From positions 1,178,001 through 1,242,000 of the forward strand of contig OY776214.1 of NCBI GenBank assembly GCA_963675425.1: 64,000 nt of DNA, in the 5' to 3' direction. Shown here one piece after another: positions 7,577 to 16,047 of the stretch; within the stretch, counting starts at the first letter, position 1; the number at the start of each line of letters is the position of its first letter. The position numbers and the translations under genes were made by a program. Below the pieces are notes generated by a model. It saw nothing but the letters and a program-made list of their open reading frames with translations, had not been told where the DNA came from and searched no databases. The DNA comes from Sporobacter sp963675425. GTDB taxonomy: Bacteria > Bacillota > Clostridia > Oscillospirales > Oscillospiraceae.

Positions 7577-8352
7577 AGGGCGATTTTCTCCAATTGCAGA
7601 TTACTGATAGCTTCGCCGTGGCGAAGCTTTTCGCGCATGTCCAGCATGATGTTGTCGAGGATGTTGAGCTTACGCGAGATATCCATATCCTCCTGGTTGG
7701 TGAGGATGAGCTTATCCATGCCGCCGTTTTTCATGACGATCCGCTTGCTTGTCATAAGTGCTAGGACGGGGTCATGCGTCACGATTAAGACGATCTTCCC
7801 GTTTCCTGTCAGGGCGGCGATGGCTTCTTTTTTCTTGATGCCGGCGTTTTCGATCTCATCAATCAGGACGACGGGGGAATTGCTGATGAGCGCGATGTCA
7901 GCCACCATTAAAGAGCGTGTTTGTCCGCCGCTTAAAATCGTCAGCTTGTGGTCGCGGTTGATGGGCTCGCCCGTGAGCGTATTGGCCAGGTCAATGACCT
8001 TCTTAACGCGGTTGGCGCGAATGCCGCGGCATTTGGAATGCAGAAGGATAAAGTCATCAACGGTCATGTCTGCCAGAAAATTCATCGTCTGTGACAGCTG
8101 CGCCACAAGCTTCCTTCTCGGGTCCGACCGGATGCGGCGATTGGGCACCTTTCCGTCGAAGAGGATCCGCCTTCCCGAAAAGGTGTCGGCCTGGGCGATC
8201 TGCTCTATATCGGAGATGATCGAGCTTTTACCGCTGCCGGTGGGACCGACAATGCCAACGATCTCGCCGGCTGATATCGTAAGCTCCTCAATGTTTTCCT
8301 TCTTGCCAGTTTTGTCACGTCCGCCAATGACCGTGATGCTTTTAATATTCAT
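7573..8352 (-). CDS. ABC-type ATPase, soluble, probably not a transporter
   Basis: The 259-residue protein has Walker A GPTGSGKSS (residues 36-44), the ABC signature LSGGQTRSL and Walker B VVLIDEIENAG followed by the switch His in IVTHDP. No permease gene is nearby. Instead it is coupled (4-base overlap) to a metallochaperone-like GTPase and followed by an Fe-S protein, so it probably powers a conformational or assembly step. A C-terminal helical extension (about 210-259) is not part of the core domain. The RBS is GAGG. It is the first gene of a minus-strand series that may continue into the cysteate genes. Confidence 0.75.
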   Translation of the reverse strand: MNIKSITVIGGRDKTGKKENIEELTISAGEIVGIVGPTGSGKSSIISDIEQIAQADTFSGRRILFDGKVPNRRIRSDPRRKLVAQLSQTMNFLADMTVDDFILLHSKCRGIRANRVKKVIDLANTLTGEPINRDHKLTILSGGQTRSLMVADIALISNSPVVLIDEIENAGIKKKEAIAALTGNGKIVLIVTHDPVLALMTSKRIVMKNGGMDKLILTNQEDMDISRKLNILDNIMLDMREKLRHGEAISNLQLEKIAL

Positions 8353-8919
8353 AGCAATACCTCATTACAAGATGTTCTTCGATAAATCATATTTTATACA
8401 ATATAAAGATATAAGTAAATAACAAGTAAGAATTTAAACTTACATTTTACGAAATTCTTACATTGCCGGTCACCGGCCCGGCGAGGATGGCAATCTCGTA
8501 AACGCCTGGAAATACAGTGGAAACGCACCGTAAAACATTAGGTTTGCGGTGCGTTATTGTCTTAAAAATATTTGGTCTGAAACGATGCCGGATCAGTAAT
8601 AGCTGCGCGTCAGATCGTCGAGGTCTATTTCCGGCAGCTCGCTCGTCTTCGGCCATCCCCAGGGCCCGACGCTGGCGCGGCTTTTAATCGAGGGTATTGA
8701 GCAGGCGGTTTTGAAAGGCGGCGGCTACATGTTTCTAACGGGCTGTGCGGCCGGGGATTCGGGCGTCGTCGCTGATTGTTAAGATCGGCTGATTGACAGA
8801 ATCGGCCAAGGCGCTTATCATTTAGTAAAAAGCTGTCCGTTTCCCGCGCATAATGAAATAGGACCCCGCGCGGGGGGATTTGGCGAAAATAACAGTGTGT
8901 GAGCGCATGGGGGGTTACT
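8353..8919. other. Intergenic region with a regulatory inverted repeat and a coding relic
   Basis: This is the divergent region between the ATPase (minus) and the CoA-transferase (plus). The part next to the ATPase is AT-rich and holds a perfect 9-bp inverted repeat (8427-8435 with 8452-8460) that could be an operator. A 9-bp GC-rich hairpin lies at about 8522-8556. Bases from about 8648 to 8782 read in one plus-strand frame as a protein-like segment (FGHPQGPTLARLL, then LKGGGYMFLTGCAAGDSG) ending in TAA with no start or upstream frame, so it looks like the tail of a decayed gene. I could not name the family. Confidence 0.45.
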
Positions 8920-10479
8920 ATGTCAAAAATCATAACGGCTGAAGAAGCGGCAAACCTTATTAAAGACGATATGACGGTGGTGTTCGGCGCGATGGGCCTG
9001 GCGGGCTGGGCCGAGGAAATCGGCCGCGCCGTCGAAAAGCGTTTTTTAGAAACAGGTCATCCGAAAAACCTTAATGTCGTCCAGAGCTGCAATACGGGCG
9101 ACCGGCATGAACGCGGCGTTACCCGGTGGGGCCATGAGGGCCTTATAAAGAGATGGATGGGTGCGCATATCGGCTTTTCGCCGGGAATTTGCCGGCTCAT
9201 CGAGGGCAATAAGCTCGAAGCGTACTGCATTCCGCAGGGCGTCATCGTCAATCTCTGGCGGGACATCGCCGCCGGCCGGCCCGGCATGATTACAAAGGTC
9301 GGCCTCGGCACGTTTATCGACCCGCGGGTTGAGGGCGGAAAAATGAACGATGTGACAACGGAGGATATCTTCCGGATTATCGAGCTCGATGGCGAGGAAT
9401 ATATGTTTTATAAGTCATTTCCCGTCGACGTGGCGCTCATCCGTGGCACAACCATCGACGAAAACGGGAACTTAACACTTGATAACGACGGTATGTTCAT
9501 GGAGCAGCTGCAGGTGGCCGAAGCCACTAAAAATACGGGTGGAATCGTGATTGCGCAGGCGGAATATCTCGCCAAAGCCAATTCGCTGCACCCGAAAAAG
9601 GTGAAGGTCCCGGGTATTTTAGTGGACTATATCGTCATTGCGACCGATAAAGTCGCCTGCTGGCAGACGGAGGTACAGTATTATGAGCCGGCCTTTTCAG
9701 GAGATCTGAAAGTGCCGCTGGACTGCATACCGGTTTTACCGTTATCCGCTGAAAAAATCATTGCGCGCCGCGCCGCTATGGAGCTCATACCGAACGCCGT
9801 CGTCAATCTCGGCGTGGGTCTGGCGGCCAACGTTGCGTCCATCGCCATGGAGGAGGGTGTGAGCGGACTGATTACCATGACAACGGAAGCGGGCGCCATT
9901 GGCGGCGTCCCGGCCGGCGGGCAGGATTTTGGCAACGCGTATAATGCCGAAGCCATTATCGAGCACAACGCCATGTTTGATTTTTACGACGGCGGCGGGC
10001 TGGACCTGGCTTTTCTCGGGTTGGCACAGACGGATGCCGAGGGGAACGTCAACGTCAGCAAATTCGGCCGGCCAATGGGCACGGGCGGTTTTATCGACAT
10101 CACGCAAAATGCCAAGAAGCTGGTGTTTACAGGGACGTTTACGTCCGGCGGCCTGGCTTCTGAGGTCAAGGACGGAAAAATAAGCATCCTCCAGGAGGGT
10201 CGGCATAAAAAATTTAAAGTGTTGGTTGAGCAGATCACGTTTAGTGGCAAGTATGCCAGACAGTTAAACCAAAATGTGCTGTATGTCACCGAGCGCTGCG
10301 TTTTCTCGCTGCGTCCCGAGGGGCTGACACTGATTGAAATAGCGCCGGGTATTGACCTGGAAAAAGATATCCTGGCTCATATGGATTTTAAACCGCTCAT
10401 CGGTGAAGACCTCAAACAGATGCCGGCCGAGCTTTTTGAGGAAAGCTGGGGCGGGCTGAAAGATATTATGCAGGCGTAA
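8920..10479 (+). CDS. Acyl-CoA:acetate/3-ketoacid CoA-transferase (fused alpha-beta), first copy
   Basis: The protein has 519 residues from the ATG at 8920; upstream in-frame GTG 8899 is less likely because a run of six G just before 8920 is a good RBS. It is a class I CoA-transferase with both halves fused, as in YdiF or propionate CoA-transferase. The catalytic Glu is expected in TTEAGAIGG (about E323). It would move CoA between an organic acid and an acyl-CoA. Immediately downstream are LpdD, UbiX and UbiD genes, so the acid may be an aromatic one or its product. The 20-base leader ending at its ATG is repeated exactly at the dehydrogenase start at 19407. Confidence 0.85.
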   Translation: MSKIITAEEAANLIKDDMTVVFGAMGLAGWAEEIGRAVEKRFLETGHPKNLNVVQSCNTGDRHERGVTRWGHEGLIKRWMGAHIGFSPGICRLIEGNKLEAYCIPQGVIVNLWRDIAAGRPGMITKVGLGTFIDPRVEGGKMNDVTTEDIFRIIELDGEEYMFYKSFPVDVALIRGTTIDENGNLTLDNDGMFMEQLQVAEATKNTGGIVIAQAEYLAKANSLHPKKVKVPGILVDYIVIATDKVACWQTEVQYYEPAFSGDLKVPLDCIPVLPLSAEKIIARRAAMELIPNAVVNLGVGLAANVASIAMEEGVSGLITMTTEAGAIGGVPAGGQDFGNAYNAEAIIEHNAMFDFYDGGGLDLAFLGLAQTDAEGNVNVSKFGRPMGTGGFIDITQNAKKLVFTGTFTSGGLASEVKDGKISILQEGRHKKFKVLVEQITFSGKYARQLNQNVLYVTERCVFSLRPEGLTLIEIAPGIDLEKDILAHMDFKPLIGEDLKQMPAELFEESWGGLKDIMQA

Positions 10480-10534
10480 GCGGGCCAAGGCTGGTTGGCT
10501 GGCCACGTGTACGCGCAAACAGGCTGGGATAAAT

Positions 10535-10888
10535 ATGATACAATTAACACAAAAAAGCGGACGGATCGAAATCACGCTGACGGCCCACCGGCTGGGCGAC
10601 GATCTGTGCGTGTTCATCACCGGCGGCGACACGCCGCATCTGGGGGCCCTGACGGCGTCTTCACCGACGATGCCGCCTAAATCGGTCGTGTTTGATACGC
10701 ATAAGGAGTACTACGTGACGGAAATGGCTGCCGGCTACCTGAGCGCCGGCTTTATGGGGAATGCCGTCGTGTGCTGCGGCATCCATCTGGACGACATTGA
10801 AAAGCAGGAAATCCAGGATGTGATGGAGCTGTCCGAGAAAATGGTTCGGCAGCTGTGCGCCCGGCTGGAAATCGAAAGCGAGAATTGA
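10535..10888 (+). CDS. LpdD-like protein, UbiD-associated
   Basis: The 117-residue protein resembles the small LpdD/subunit-D family that accompanies UbiX and UbiD in gallate and hydroxybenzoate decarboxylase operons. It shows a conserved-looking LTAHRLGDDLCVFITGGDTPHLGA segment in the first half and VVCCGIHLDDIEKQEI in the second. It is thought to help handling of prenylated FMN or enzyme assembly. The next gene, ubiX, starts three bases after its stop. The RBS is weak (GGGA). The family call rests on size, context and the GGDTPHLGA-type segment. Confidence 0.7.
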   Translation: MIQLTQKSGRIEITLTAHRLGDDLCVFITGGDTPHLGALTASSPTMPPKSVVFDTHKEYYVTEMAAGYLSAGFMGNAVVCCGIHLDDIEKQEIQDVMELSEKMVRQLCARLEIESEN

Positions 10889-10890
10889 CA

Positions 10891-11481
10891 ATGGAGCTTG
10901 TGGTTGGGATAACGGGCGCGACGGGCGTTTTATACGGCGTGCGCCTGCTGGAGGCACTGGATACCTGCGGCGTTACGACGCATCTGATAATCAGCGACTG
11001 GGGGCGGAAAAACCTTGAGATTGAGACCCCCTACGACGTACCGGCTGTTGAGAGGCTGGCCGGGCACGTTTACGACGACAAGGAGCTCAGCGCCAGGATC
11101 TCGAGCGGGTCTTTTAAAACCGACGGCATGGTTGTCCTGCCGTGCAGCATGAAGACGCTCAGCGCGGTTTCAAACGGTTATGATGAAACGCTTATCACAC
11201 GGGCGGCGGGCGTGACGCTCAAGGAGGGGCGAAGGCTCGTCCTGTGCCCGAGGGAAACGCCCCTGAGCGCCATTCATCTGGAAAACATGCTGAAGCTGGC
11301 GCGGCTGGGCGTACGCATCGTGCCCCCGATGCCCGCGTTTTACAACCATCCCAAGAACATTGAGGATATTGTTGAAAGCCATACGATGAAGGTGCTCGAC
11401 CAGTTCGGGCTATCATATGACGGTCAAAAGAGATGGAACGGATTAACTAATTTGGAGGGTAATACAGGTGTCAAAGGTTAA
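10891..11481 (+). CDS. ubiX: UbiX-family flavin prenyltransferase
   Basis: The 196-residue protein starts MELVVGITGATGVLYGVRLLEAL, the typical flavin-binding N-terminus of UbiX/PAD enzymes, which attach a dimethylallyl group to FMN to make the UbiD cofactor prFMN. The PCSMKTLSAVSNGY and CPRETPLSAIHLENM segments are also characteristic. The start at 10891 was chosen because it is three bases after the LpdD stop and restores the usual length. The frame overlaps ubiD by 14 bases, so the two are coupled. Aerobic ubiquinone synthesis is unlikely in this genome context; the partner is the adjacent UbiD. Confidence 0.92.
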   Translation: MELVVGITGATGVLYGVRLLEALDTCGVTTHLIISDWGRKNLEIETPYDVPAVERLAGHVYDDKELSARISSGSFKTDGMVVLPCSMKTLSAVSNGYDETLITRAAGVTLKEGRRLVLCPRETPLSAIHLENMLKLARLGVRIVPPMPAFYNHPKNIEDIVESHTMKVLDQFGLSYDGQKRWNGLTNLEGNTGVKG

Positions 11482-12943
11482 TGATTTACGCAGCGCTATT
11501 GAGCTATTAAAGAATATTGACGGCCAACTCATCGAGACGGATGTCCCGGTGGACCCGCGCGCGGAGCTGGCCGGTGTGTACCGACACATTGGTGCGGGCG
11601 GCACCGTCATGCGCCCGACGCGAGAGGGGCCGGCGATGGTCTTCAACAGCGTCAACGGCCATCCGGACGCCCGCGTCGTTATCGGGCTTTTAGCCAGCCG
11701 GCAGCGCGTGGGCTATCTGCTGGACGAAAAGCCGGAGCGTCTCGGCTTTTTATTGAATGAGGCCGTGCAGCATCCCGTTGCGCCCGTCTTTGTGGGCAAA
11801 GAGGAGGCCTTGTGCCAGGAGGTCGTCCATCTGGCGACAGACCCCGATTTTGATGTGCGCAAGCTCGTCCCGGCCCCGACGAATACCGAGGAGGACGCGG
11901 GTCCGTACATCACAATGGGCATGTGCTATGCGCACGATCCTGAAACGGGGGATGCGGACGTCACGATCCACCGGCTGTGCCTGCAGACCCGCGACGAGGT
12001 GACGATGTATTTTGTCCCCGGCGTGCGCCATCTCACCATATTCCGGGAAAAGGCCGAAGCCGAGGGCAAGCCGCTGCCCATCTCCATTTCCATCGGGGTT
12101 GACCCGGCCATAGAGATCGCCTCCTGCTTCGAGCCGCCCACGACGCCGCTCGGGTACAACGAGCTGTGTGCGGCCGGCGGTATACGCGGCGAGGGTGTGA
12201 AGCTGGCCAAATGCCTGACGATCGACGAATACTGCATTGCCAACGCCGAATACGTCATCGAGGGCGAGCTGCTGCCGAACGTGCGTTACCGAGAGGATAT
12301 GAATACTAATTCCGGGAAAGCAATGCCGGAGTTTCCCGGCTATACAGGGCCGGCTATTCAGGAAATTCCCGTCATCAAGGTTAAAGCCGTCACAACGCGG
12401 AAAAACCCCATTATGCAAACGGTCATCGGCCCCAGCGAGGAGCATGTCAGCCTGGCCGGCATTCCGACGGAGGCCAGCATCCTTGCCATGGTCGAAAAGG
12501 CCATGCCGGGAAAGGTGCAAAACGTTTACTGCGCCTCCAGCGGCGGCGGCAAATATATGGCTGTTATTCAGTTTAAGAAAACCGTGCCGACCGACGAGGG
12601 CCGACAGCGGCAGGCCGCGCTTCTGGCGTTTTCCGCCTTTGGGGAGCTCAAGCACGTGTTCCTTGTTGACGAGGACGTCGACTGCTTCGACCTCAAGGAC
12701 GTCATGTGGGCGATGACGACGCGTTTCCAGGCCGACGTCGATCTGATCCCGCTGCCCGGTGTGCGCATGCATCCCCTCGATCCGTCGAGCGACCCGTCAT
12801 ATTCGCCGTCCATCAGTTATTTCGGTATCGCCTGCAAGGCGATTTTCGACTGCACGGTGCCCTTCCATCTCAAGGACCGGTTTAAGCGCAGTGAATTTAT
12901 GGATGTCGATCCGGCGAAATACGCGCCCGAGCTTTTCCAATAA
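11468..12943 (+). CDS. ubiD: UbiD-family decarboxylase (gallate/hydroxybenzoate type)
   Basis: The 491-residue protein is a UbiD-family prFMN-dependent (de)carboxylase. The GTG start at 11468 has a GGAGGG RBS eight bases upstream. Landmarks are the cofactor-binding segment DVTIHRLCLQTRDEV, SIGVDPA, the acidic pair in YVIEGELLPN (about E265 and E267), and a C-terminal half with ILAMVEKAMPGKVQNVYC and DVDCFDLKDVMWAM. With LpdD and UbiX directly upstream, the set matches the lpdB-lpdC-lpdD gene group for hydroxybenzoate or gallate decarboxylation. The aromatic substrate cannot be read from sequence. A hairpin follows at 12961-12988. Confidence 0.9.
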   Translation: MSKVNDLRSAIELLKNIDGQLIETDVPVDPRAELAGVYRHIGAGGTVMRPTREGPAMVFNSVNGHPDARVVIGLLASRQRVGYLLDEKPERLGFLLNEAVQHPVAPVFVGKEEALCQEVVHLATDPDFDVRKLVPAPTNTEEDAGPYITMGMCYAHDPETGDADVTIHRLCLQTRDEVTMYFVPGVRHLTIFREKAEAEGKPLPISISIGVDPAIEIASCFEPPTTPLGYNELCAAGGIRGEGVKLAKCLTIDEYCIANAEYVIEGELLPNVRYREDMNTNSGKAMPEFPGYTGPAIQEIPVIKVKAVTTRKNPIMQTVIGPSEEHVSLAGIPTEASILAMVEKAMPGKVQNVYCASSGGGKYMAVIQFKKTVPTDEGRQRQAALLAFSAFGELKHVFLVDEDVDCFDLKDVMWAMTTRFQADVDLIPLPGVRMHPLDPSSDPSYSPSISYFGIACKAIFDCTVPFHLKDRFKRSEFMDVDPAKYAPELFQ

Positions 12944-12960
12944 AAACTCAACAAAAAACA

Positions 12961-12988
12961 AGGCTTCCGAAATATTTTCCGGAAGCCT
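12961..12988 (+). terminator. Hairpin terminator after ubiD
   Basis: A 9-bp stem (12961-12969 with 12980-12988) lies 17 bases after the UbiD stop. The T content downstream is only moderate. Confidence 0.6.
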
Positions 12989-12991
12989 GTC

Positions 12992-13020
12992 TTGTATGCG
13001 CTCCTTTTATTTTGTATAAT
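12992..13020 (+). promoter_or_regulatory. Predicted sigma-A promoter for the aldehyde oxidoreductase gene
   Basis: TATAAT at 13015-13020 lies 17 bases after a TTGTAT -35-like hexamer at 12992-12997. It leaves a leader of about 145 bases before the ATG at 13172. The leader contains small hairpins, e.g. a 9-bp one at about 13110-13137, and could carry a regulatory RNA. Confidence 0.55.
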
Positions 13021-13171
13021 AACGAGTATCAAGCAACATAACCCGCCCCTGTTTGATGCCGGGCTGGCTTTTGCTCTGTGACAAACGCCCCAGGCGGCGT
13101 GGTTGTGCTACTAATTGCGGATGGTTAACGGCAGTTAGTATAAAAATTTATAACGGACAAGAGGTATTGAT

Positions 13172-16003
13172 ATGGTAACAAGACTGAACCTGACTTTGAA
13201 CGGCGTTCCCCGTCCAGTCGTGTGCGACCCCGAAAAGGATAACCTGGCCGTTGTTCTCCGGAGAATGGGCCTGACCGGAACAAAGATCGGTTGCGGAACC
13301 GGCGTGTGCGGTGCGTGCTCTATTATTCTCAACGGCGAAGTCATCCGCTCATGCATGCGCAAAATGAAAAATGTACCGGAGTTCAGCGAAATTACGACCA
13401 TTGAAGGCATCGGCACACCGCAGCATCTGCACCCGCTGCAGCAGGCGTGGATAACGTACGGCGGCGTCCAGTGCGGCTTCTGTACGCCGGGCTTCATCGT
13501 GTCGGCCTACGGTCTGCTCCAGCAAAACCTGAATCCCAGCCGCGAGGAAGTCCGCGAATGGTTTAAAAAGCACCGCAACGTCTGCCGCTGCACCGGCTAC
13601 AAACCGCTGGTGGATTCCGTAATGGCAGCGGCCAAGGTCATGCGCGGCGAGGCCACGATGGCCGATATCACGTACGACCCTGCCGCGGAGAAAGACTATT
13701 ACGGCTCCAGCATGCCCCGCCCGGCGGCGCTGGCAAAGGTCTGCGGCCTGGCCGATTACGGCGACGACCTGAAGCTCAAAATGCCCGAGGGCACCATCCA
13801 TCTGGCCGTTGTCCTCTCCGAGGTCCATCACGCCAAGATCATCAGCATTGATACCGAGGAAGCCGAGAAAATGCCCGGCGTTATCAAGATTATGACAGCC
13901 AAAGATGTAAAGGGTACGAACAGCCTGCCTATTCCGCAGATCCATCCGCGTATGAAGGCTAACGGCGTTCTGGAATTCCCCGTCATTTGCGGCAAGAAGA
14001 TCAACCGCCGCGGCGACGTTGTCGCGCTTGTGGCCGCCGATACGGAAGAGCATGCCCGCGCGGCTGCCAAGGCCGTAAAGCAAAATCTTGAGCTGCTGCC
14101 GGAATATATGTCGTATCCCGAGGCTGTTATGCCCAACGCCATTCAGCTGCAGGAGACACTGCCCAACTTCTATATGGAGCAGCCCCTCTTCAAGGGCGAG
14201 GACACAGCCGAGCTCTTTGAAGAGGCGCCTATTGTCGTGGAAGGCAGCTTTTTCTCCTCCCGCGAGCCGCATTTGCCCATCGAGCCGGACACCGTCCAGG
14301 GCTACTACGACGCCGACGGCGTTTTGGCGATTCAGTGCCGGTCACAGGCCATCCACGACTCGCGCGGCGAGGTCTCCGTTGCCACCGGGCAGCCGGAAGA
14401 CAAGCTGCGCATCATCATGAATCCCACCGGCGGTTCCTTCGGCAACTCCATCACCTCCAACACCTACGCGCTCGTGGCCACTGCCGTCCAGAATCTGGGC
14501 GTGCCGTGTACGCTGACACTCAGCTACGAGGAATCCAGCCACACGACAGGCAAACGCGGCGCGTCCTTTTCCAATGCCCGTCTGGCCTGCGATAACGACG
14601 GAAAGATCATCGCCGCCGAATACGACGTCGCGCTCGACCACGGTGCGTACACAGTCGTTGCCAGCATCATCTTCGGCAATTTCATCTCCATCGGCTTCCA
14701 TGGTTACAACGTCCCCAACATCAAGGCGCTTGCCCGCGCGGGCATGTCCAACAACGGTTTCCAGACGGCTTACCGCGGCTTCGGCGCGCCTCAGATTTAT
14801 ACCACGACGGAAGCGCTCATCGACATGGCCGCCGAAAAGGCCGGTATCGACCCGTGGGAGTTCCGCTATAAGAACCTCGCCAAACCGGGTGAGACCACCA
14901 TCAACAGCCGGCCCTATTTCGATTACGATATTTATCCCGGCCTGATGGAAAAAATCAAGCCTGTCTACGACGCGTACAAGGCCGAGGCCGAGGCGGCTAA
15001 AAAGGATGGCCGTCATGTCGGCGTTGGCATCAGTTTGGGCGGCTTCCTATCCACGACCGGCTTATTTGATGCGGCTGAGGTCGCCCTTGAGCTGGGCCCC
15101 GACGGGCTGATCACCCACTACAATTCCTGGGAGGATGTCGGCCAGGGCGGCGATATCGGCACGCTGACGCATACGCTTAAAGCGCTGGAGCCCCTGGGCC
15201 TCACGCCCGACAAGGTGCGCCTCATCATGAACGACACAGGCACCTGCCCGAAGACGGGCCTGGCCGCCGCCAGCCGCTCCCACTTCATGGCCGGAAAGGC
15301 CACTATTGACGCGGCCAACCAGCTCATGAACGCCATGCGGAAGGCGGACGGCACGTTCCGCACGTATGACGAGATGGTCGCCGAAGGCATCCCGACAAAA
15401 TATCTTGGCCATTATGACCAGTTGGGCATGAAGGCCGACCCCGGCCTCAATCCCAATACGGGCGAAGGCGAGAAAAATACAGAATTCATGTACGCTGTCA
15501 ACACGGCGCTCGTTGAGGTCGACGTTAATACCGGCAAATCCCAGGTCCTGCGCTACACGACGGCGGCCGACGTCGGTGTTATCGGCAATAAGCTCGCCGT
15601 CGACGGACAGGGCTTCGGCGGTTTGTCCCACAGCATCGGGTTTGCGCTCAGCGAGGATTATAACGCGGAGAAAAAGCACGGCAATATGGCCGGCTGCGGC
15701 ATCCCGACGATCGACATGATCCCCGACGATTTCAACATCATCTATCAGGAGACGCCGCGCGTCCACGGCCCGCACGGCTCGGCCGGCTGCTCTGAAAATT
15801 TCCAGTGCTCCGGGCACGTGGCCGTCATCAACGCTATTAATAACGCGTGCGGCGCGCGCATCTACGCCCTGCCGGCCACGCCGGATAAGGTCAAGGCCGC
15901 CTATGAGAAAAAGCAGCGCGGCGAGGACCTCACACCGCCCAAGTACTTCCTCGGTACCGAATTTGAGGAGGAACTGGAGCTTATCAAGGCCAATCCGCTG
16001 TAA
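13172..16003 (+). CDS. Molybdenum hydroxylase / aldehyde oxidoreductase, Mop-like (2Fe-2S + Moco domains fused)
   Basis: The 943-residue protein has the layout of Desulfovibrio Mop: two N-terminal [2Fe-2S] clusters (C41, C46, C49, C61 and C101, C104, C138, C140), a linker, then the large molybdopterin subunit (about 180-943) with no FAD domain. The expected catalytic Glu is present at about E875 in GCSENF. It oxidises aldehydes or hydroxylates heteroaromatics, passing electrons to an unknown carrier. The next gene is an aryl-alcohol-type dehydrogenase, so an alcohol to aldehyde to acid sequence is plausible. No Moco synthesis or XdhC-type maturation genes are in the window. Overall wording (HPLQ.AW, QCGF.PGFIVSA, CRCTGYKPLVD) is very close to Mop. 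Confidence 0.9.
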   Translation: MVTRLNLTLNGVPRPVVCDPEKDNLAVVLRRMGLTGTKIGCGTGVCGACSIILNGEVIRSCMRKMKNVPEFSEITTIEGIGTPQHLHPLQQAWITYGGVQCGFCTPGFIVSAYGLLQQNLNPSREEVREWFKKHRNVCRCTGYKPLVDSVMAAAKVMRGEATMADITYDPAAEKDYYGSSMPRPAALAKVCGLADYGDDLKLKMPEGTIHLAVVLSEVHHAKIISIDTEEAEKMPGVIKIMTAKDVKGTNSLPIPQIHPRMKANGVLEFPVICGKKINRRGDVVALVAADTEEHARAAAKAVKQNLELLPEYMSYPEAVMPNAIQLQETLPNFYMEQPLFKGEDTAELFEEAPIVVEGSFFSSREPHLPIEPDTVQGYYDADGVLAIQCRSQAIHDSRGEVSVATGQPEDKLRIIMNPTGGSFGNSITSNTYALVATAVQNLGVPCTLTLSYEESSHTTGKRGASFSNARLACDNDGKIIAAEYDVALDHGAYTVVASIIFGNFISIGFHGYNVPNIKALARAGMSNNGFQTAYRGFGAPQIYTTTEALIDMAAEKAGIDPWEFRYKNLAKPGETTINSRPYFDYDIYPGLMEKIKPVYDAYKAEAEAAKKDGRHVGVGISLGGFLSTTGLFDAAEVALELGPDGLITHYNSWEDVGQGGDIGTLTHTLKALEPLGLTPDKVRLIMNDTGTCPKTGLAAASRSHFMAGKATIDAANQLMNAMRKADGTFRTYDEMVAEGIPTKYLGHYDQLGMKADPGLNPNTGEGEKNTEFMYAVNTALVEVDVNTGKSQVLRYTTAADVGVIGNKLAVDGQGFGGLSHSIGFALSEDYNAEKKHGNMAGCGIPTIDMIPDDFNIIYQETPRVHGPHGSAGCSENFQCSGHVAVINAINNACGARIYALPATPDKVKAAYEKKQRGEDLTPPKYFLGTEFEEELELIKANPL

Positions 16004-16047
16004 AATGCCTGTGCAGGCCAGCAATAAAACATTTAAGGAGGAACAGC

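Noticed and set aside
11750..12772. Long minus-strand open frame of 340 codons opposite ubiD
   Set aside because: It is the antisense shadow of a GC-rich gene; the plus-strand UbiD has full family motifs and a good RBS.
13021..13171. Molybdenum cofactor riboswitch
   Set aside because: Only small hairpins are seen; I could not match the known consensus, so no riboswitch is annotated.
13349..16024. Several long minus-strand frames opposite the molybdenum enzyme
   Set aside because: They have low-complexity, family-less translations and no RBS, and the sense frame is clearly the real gene.
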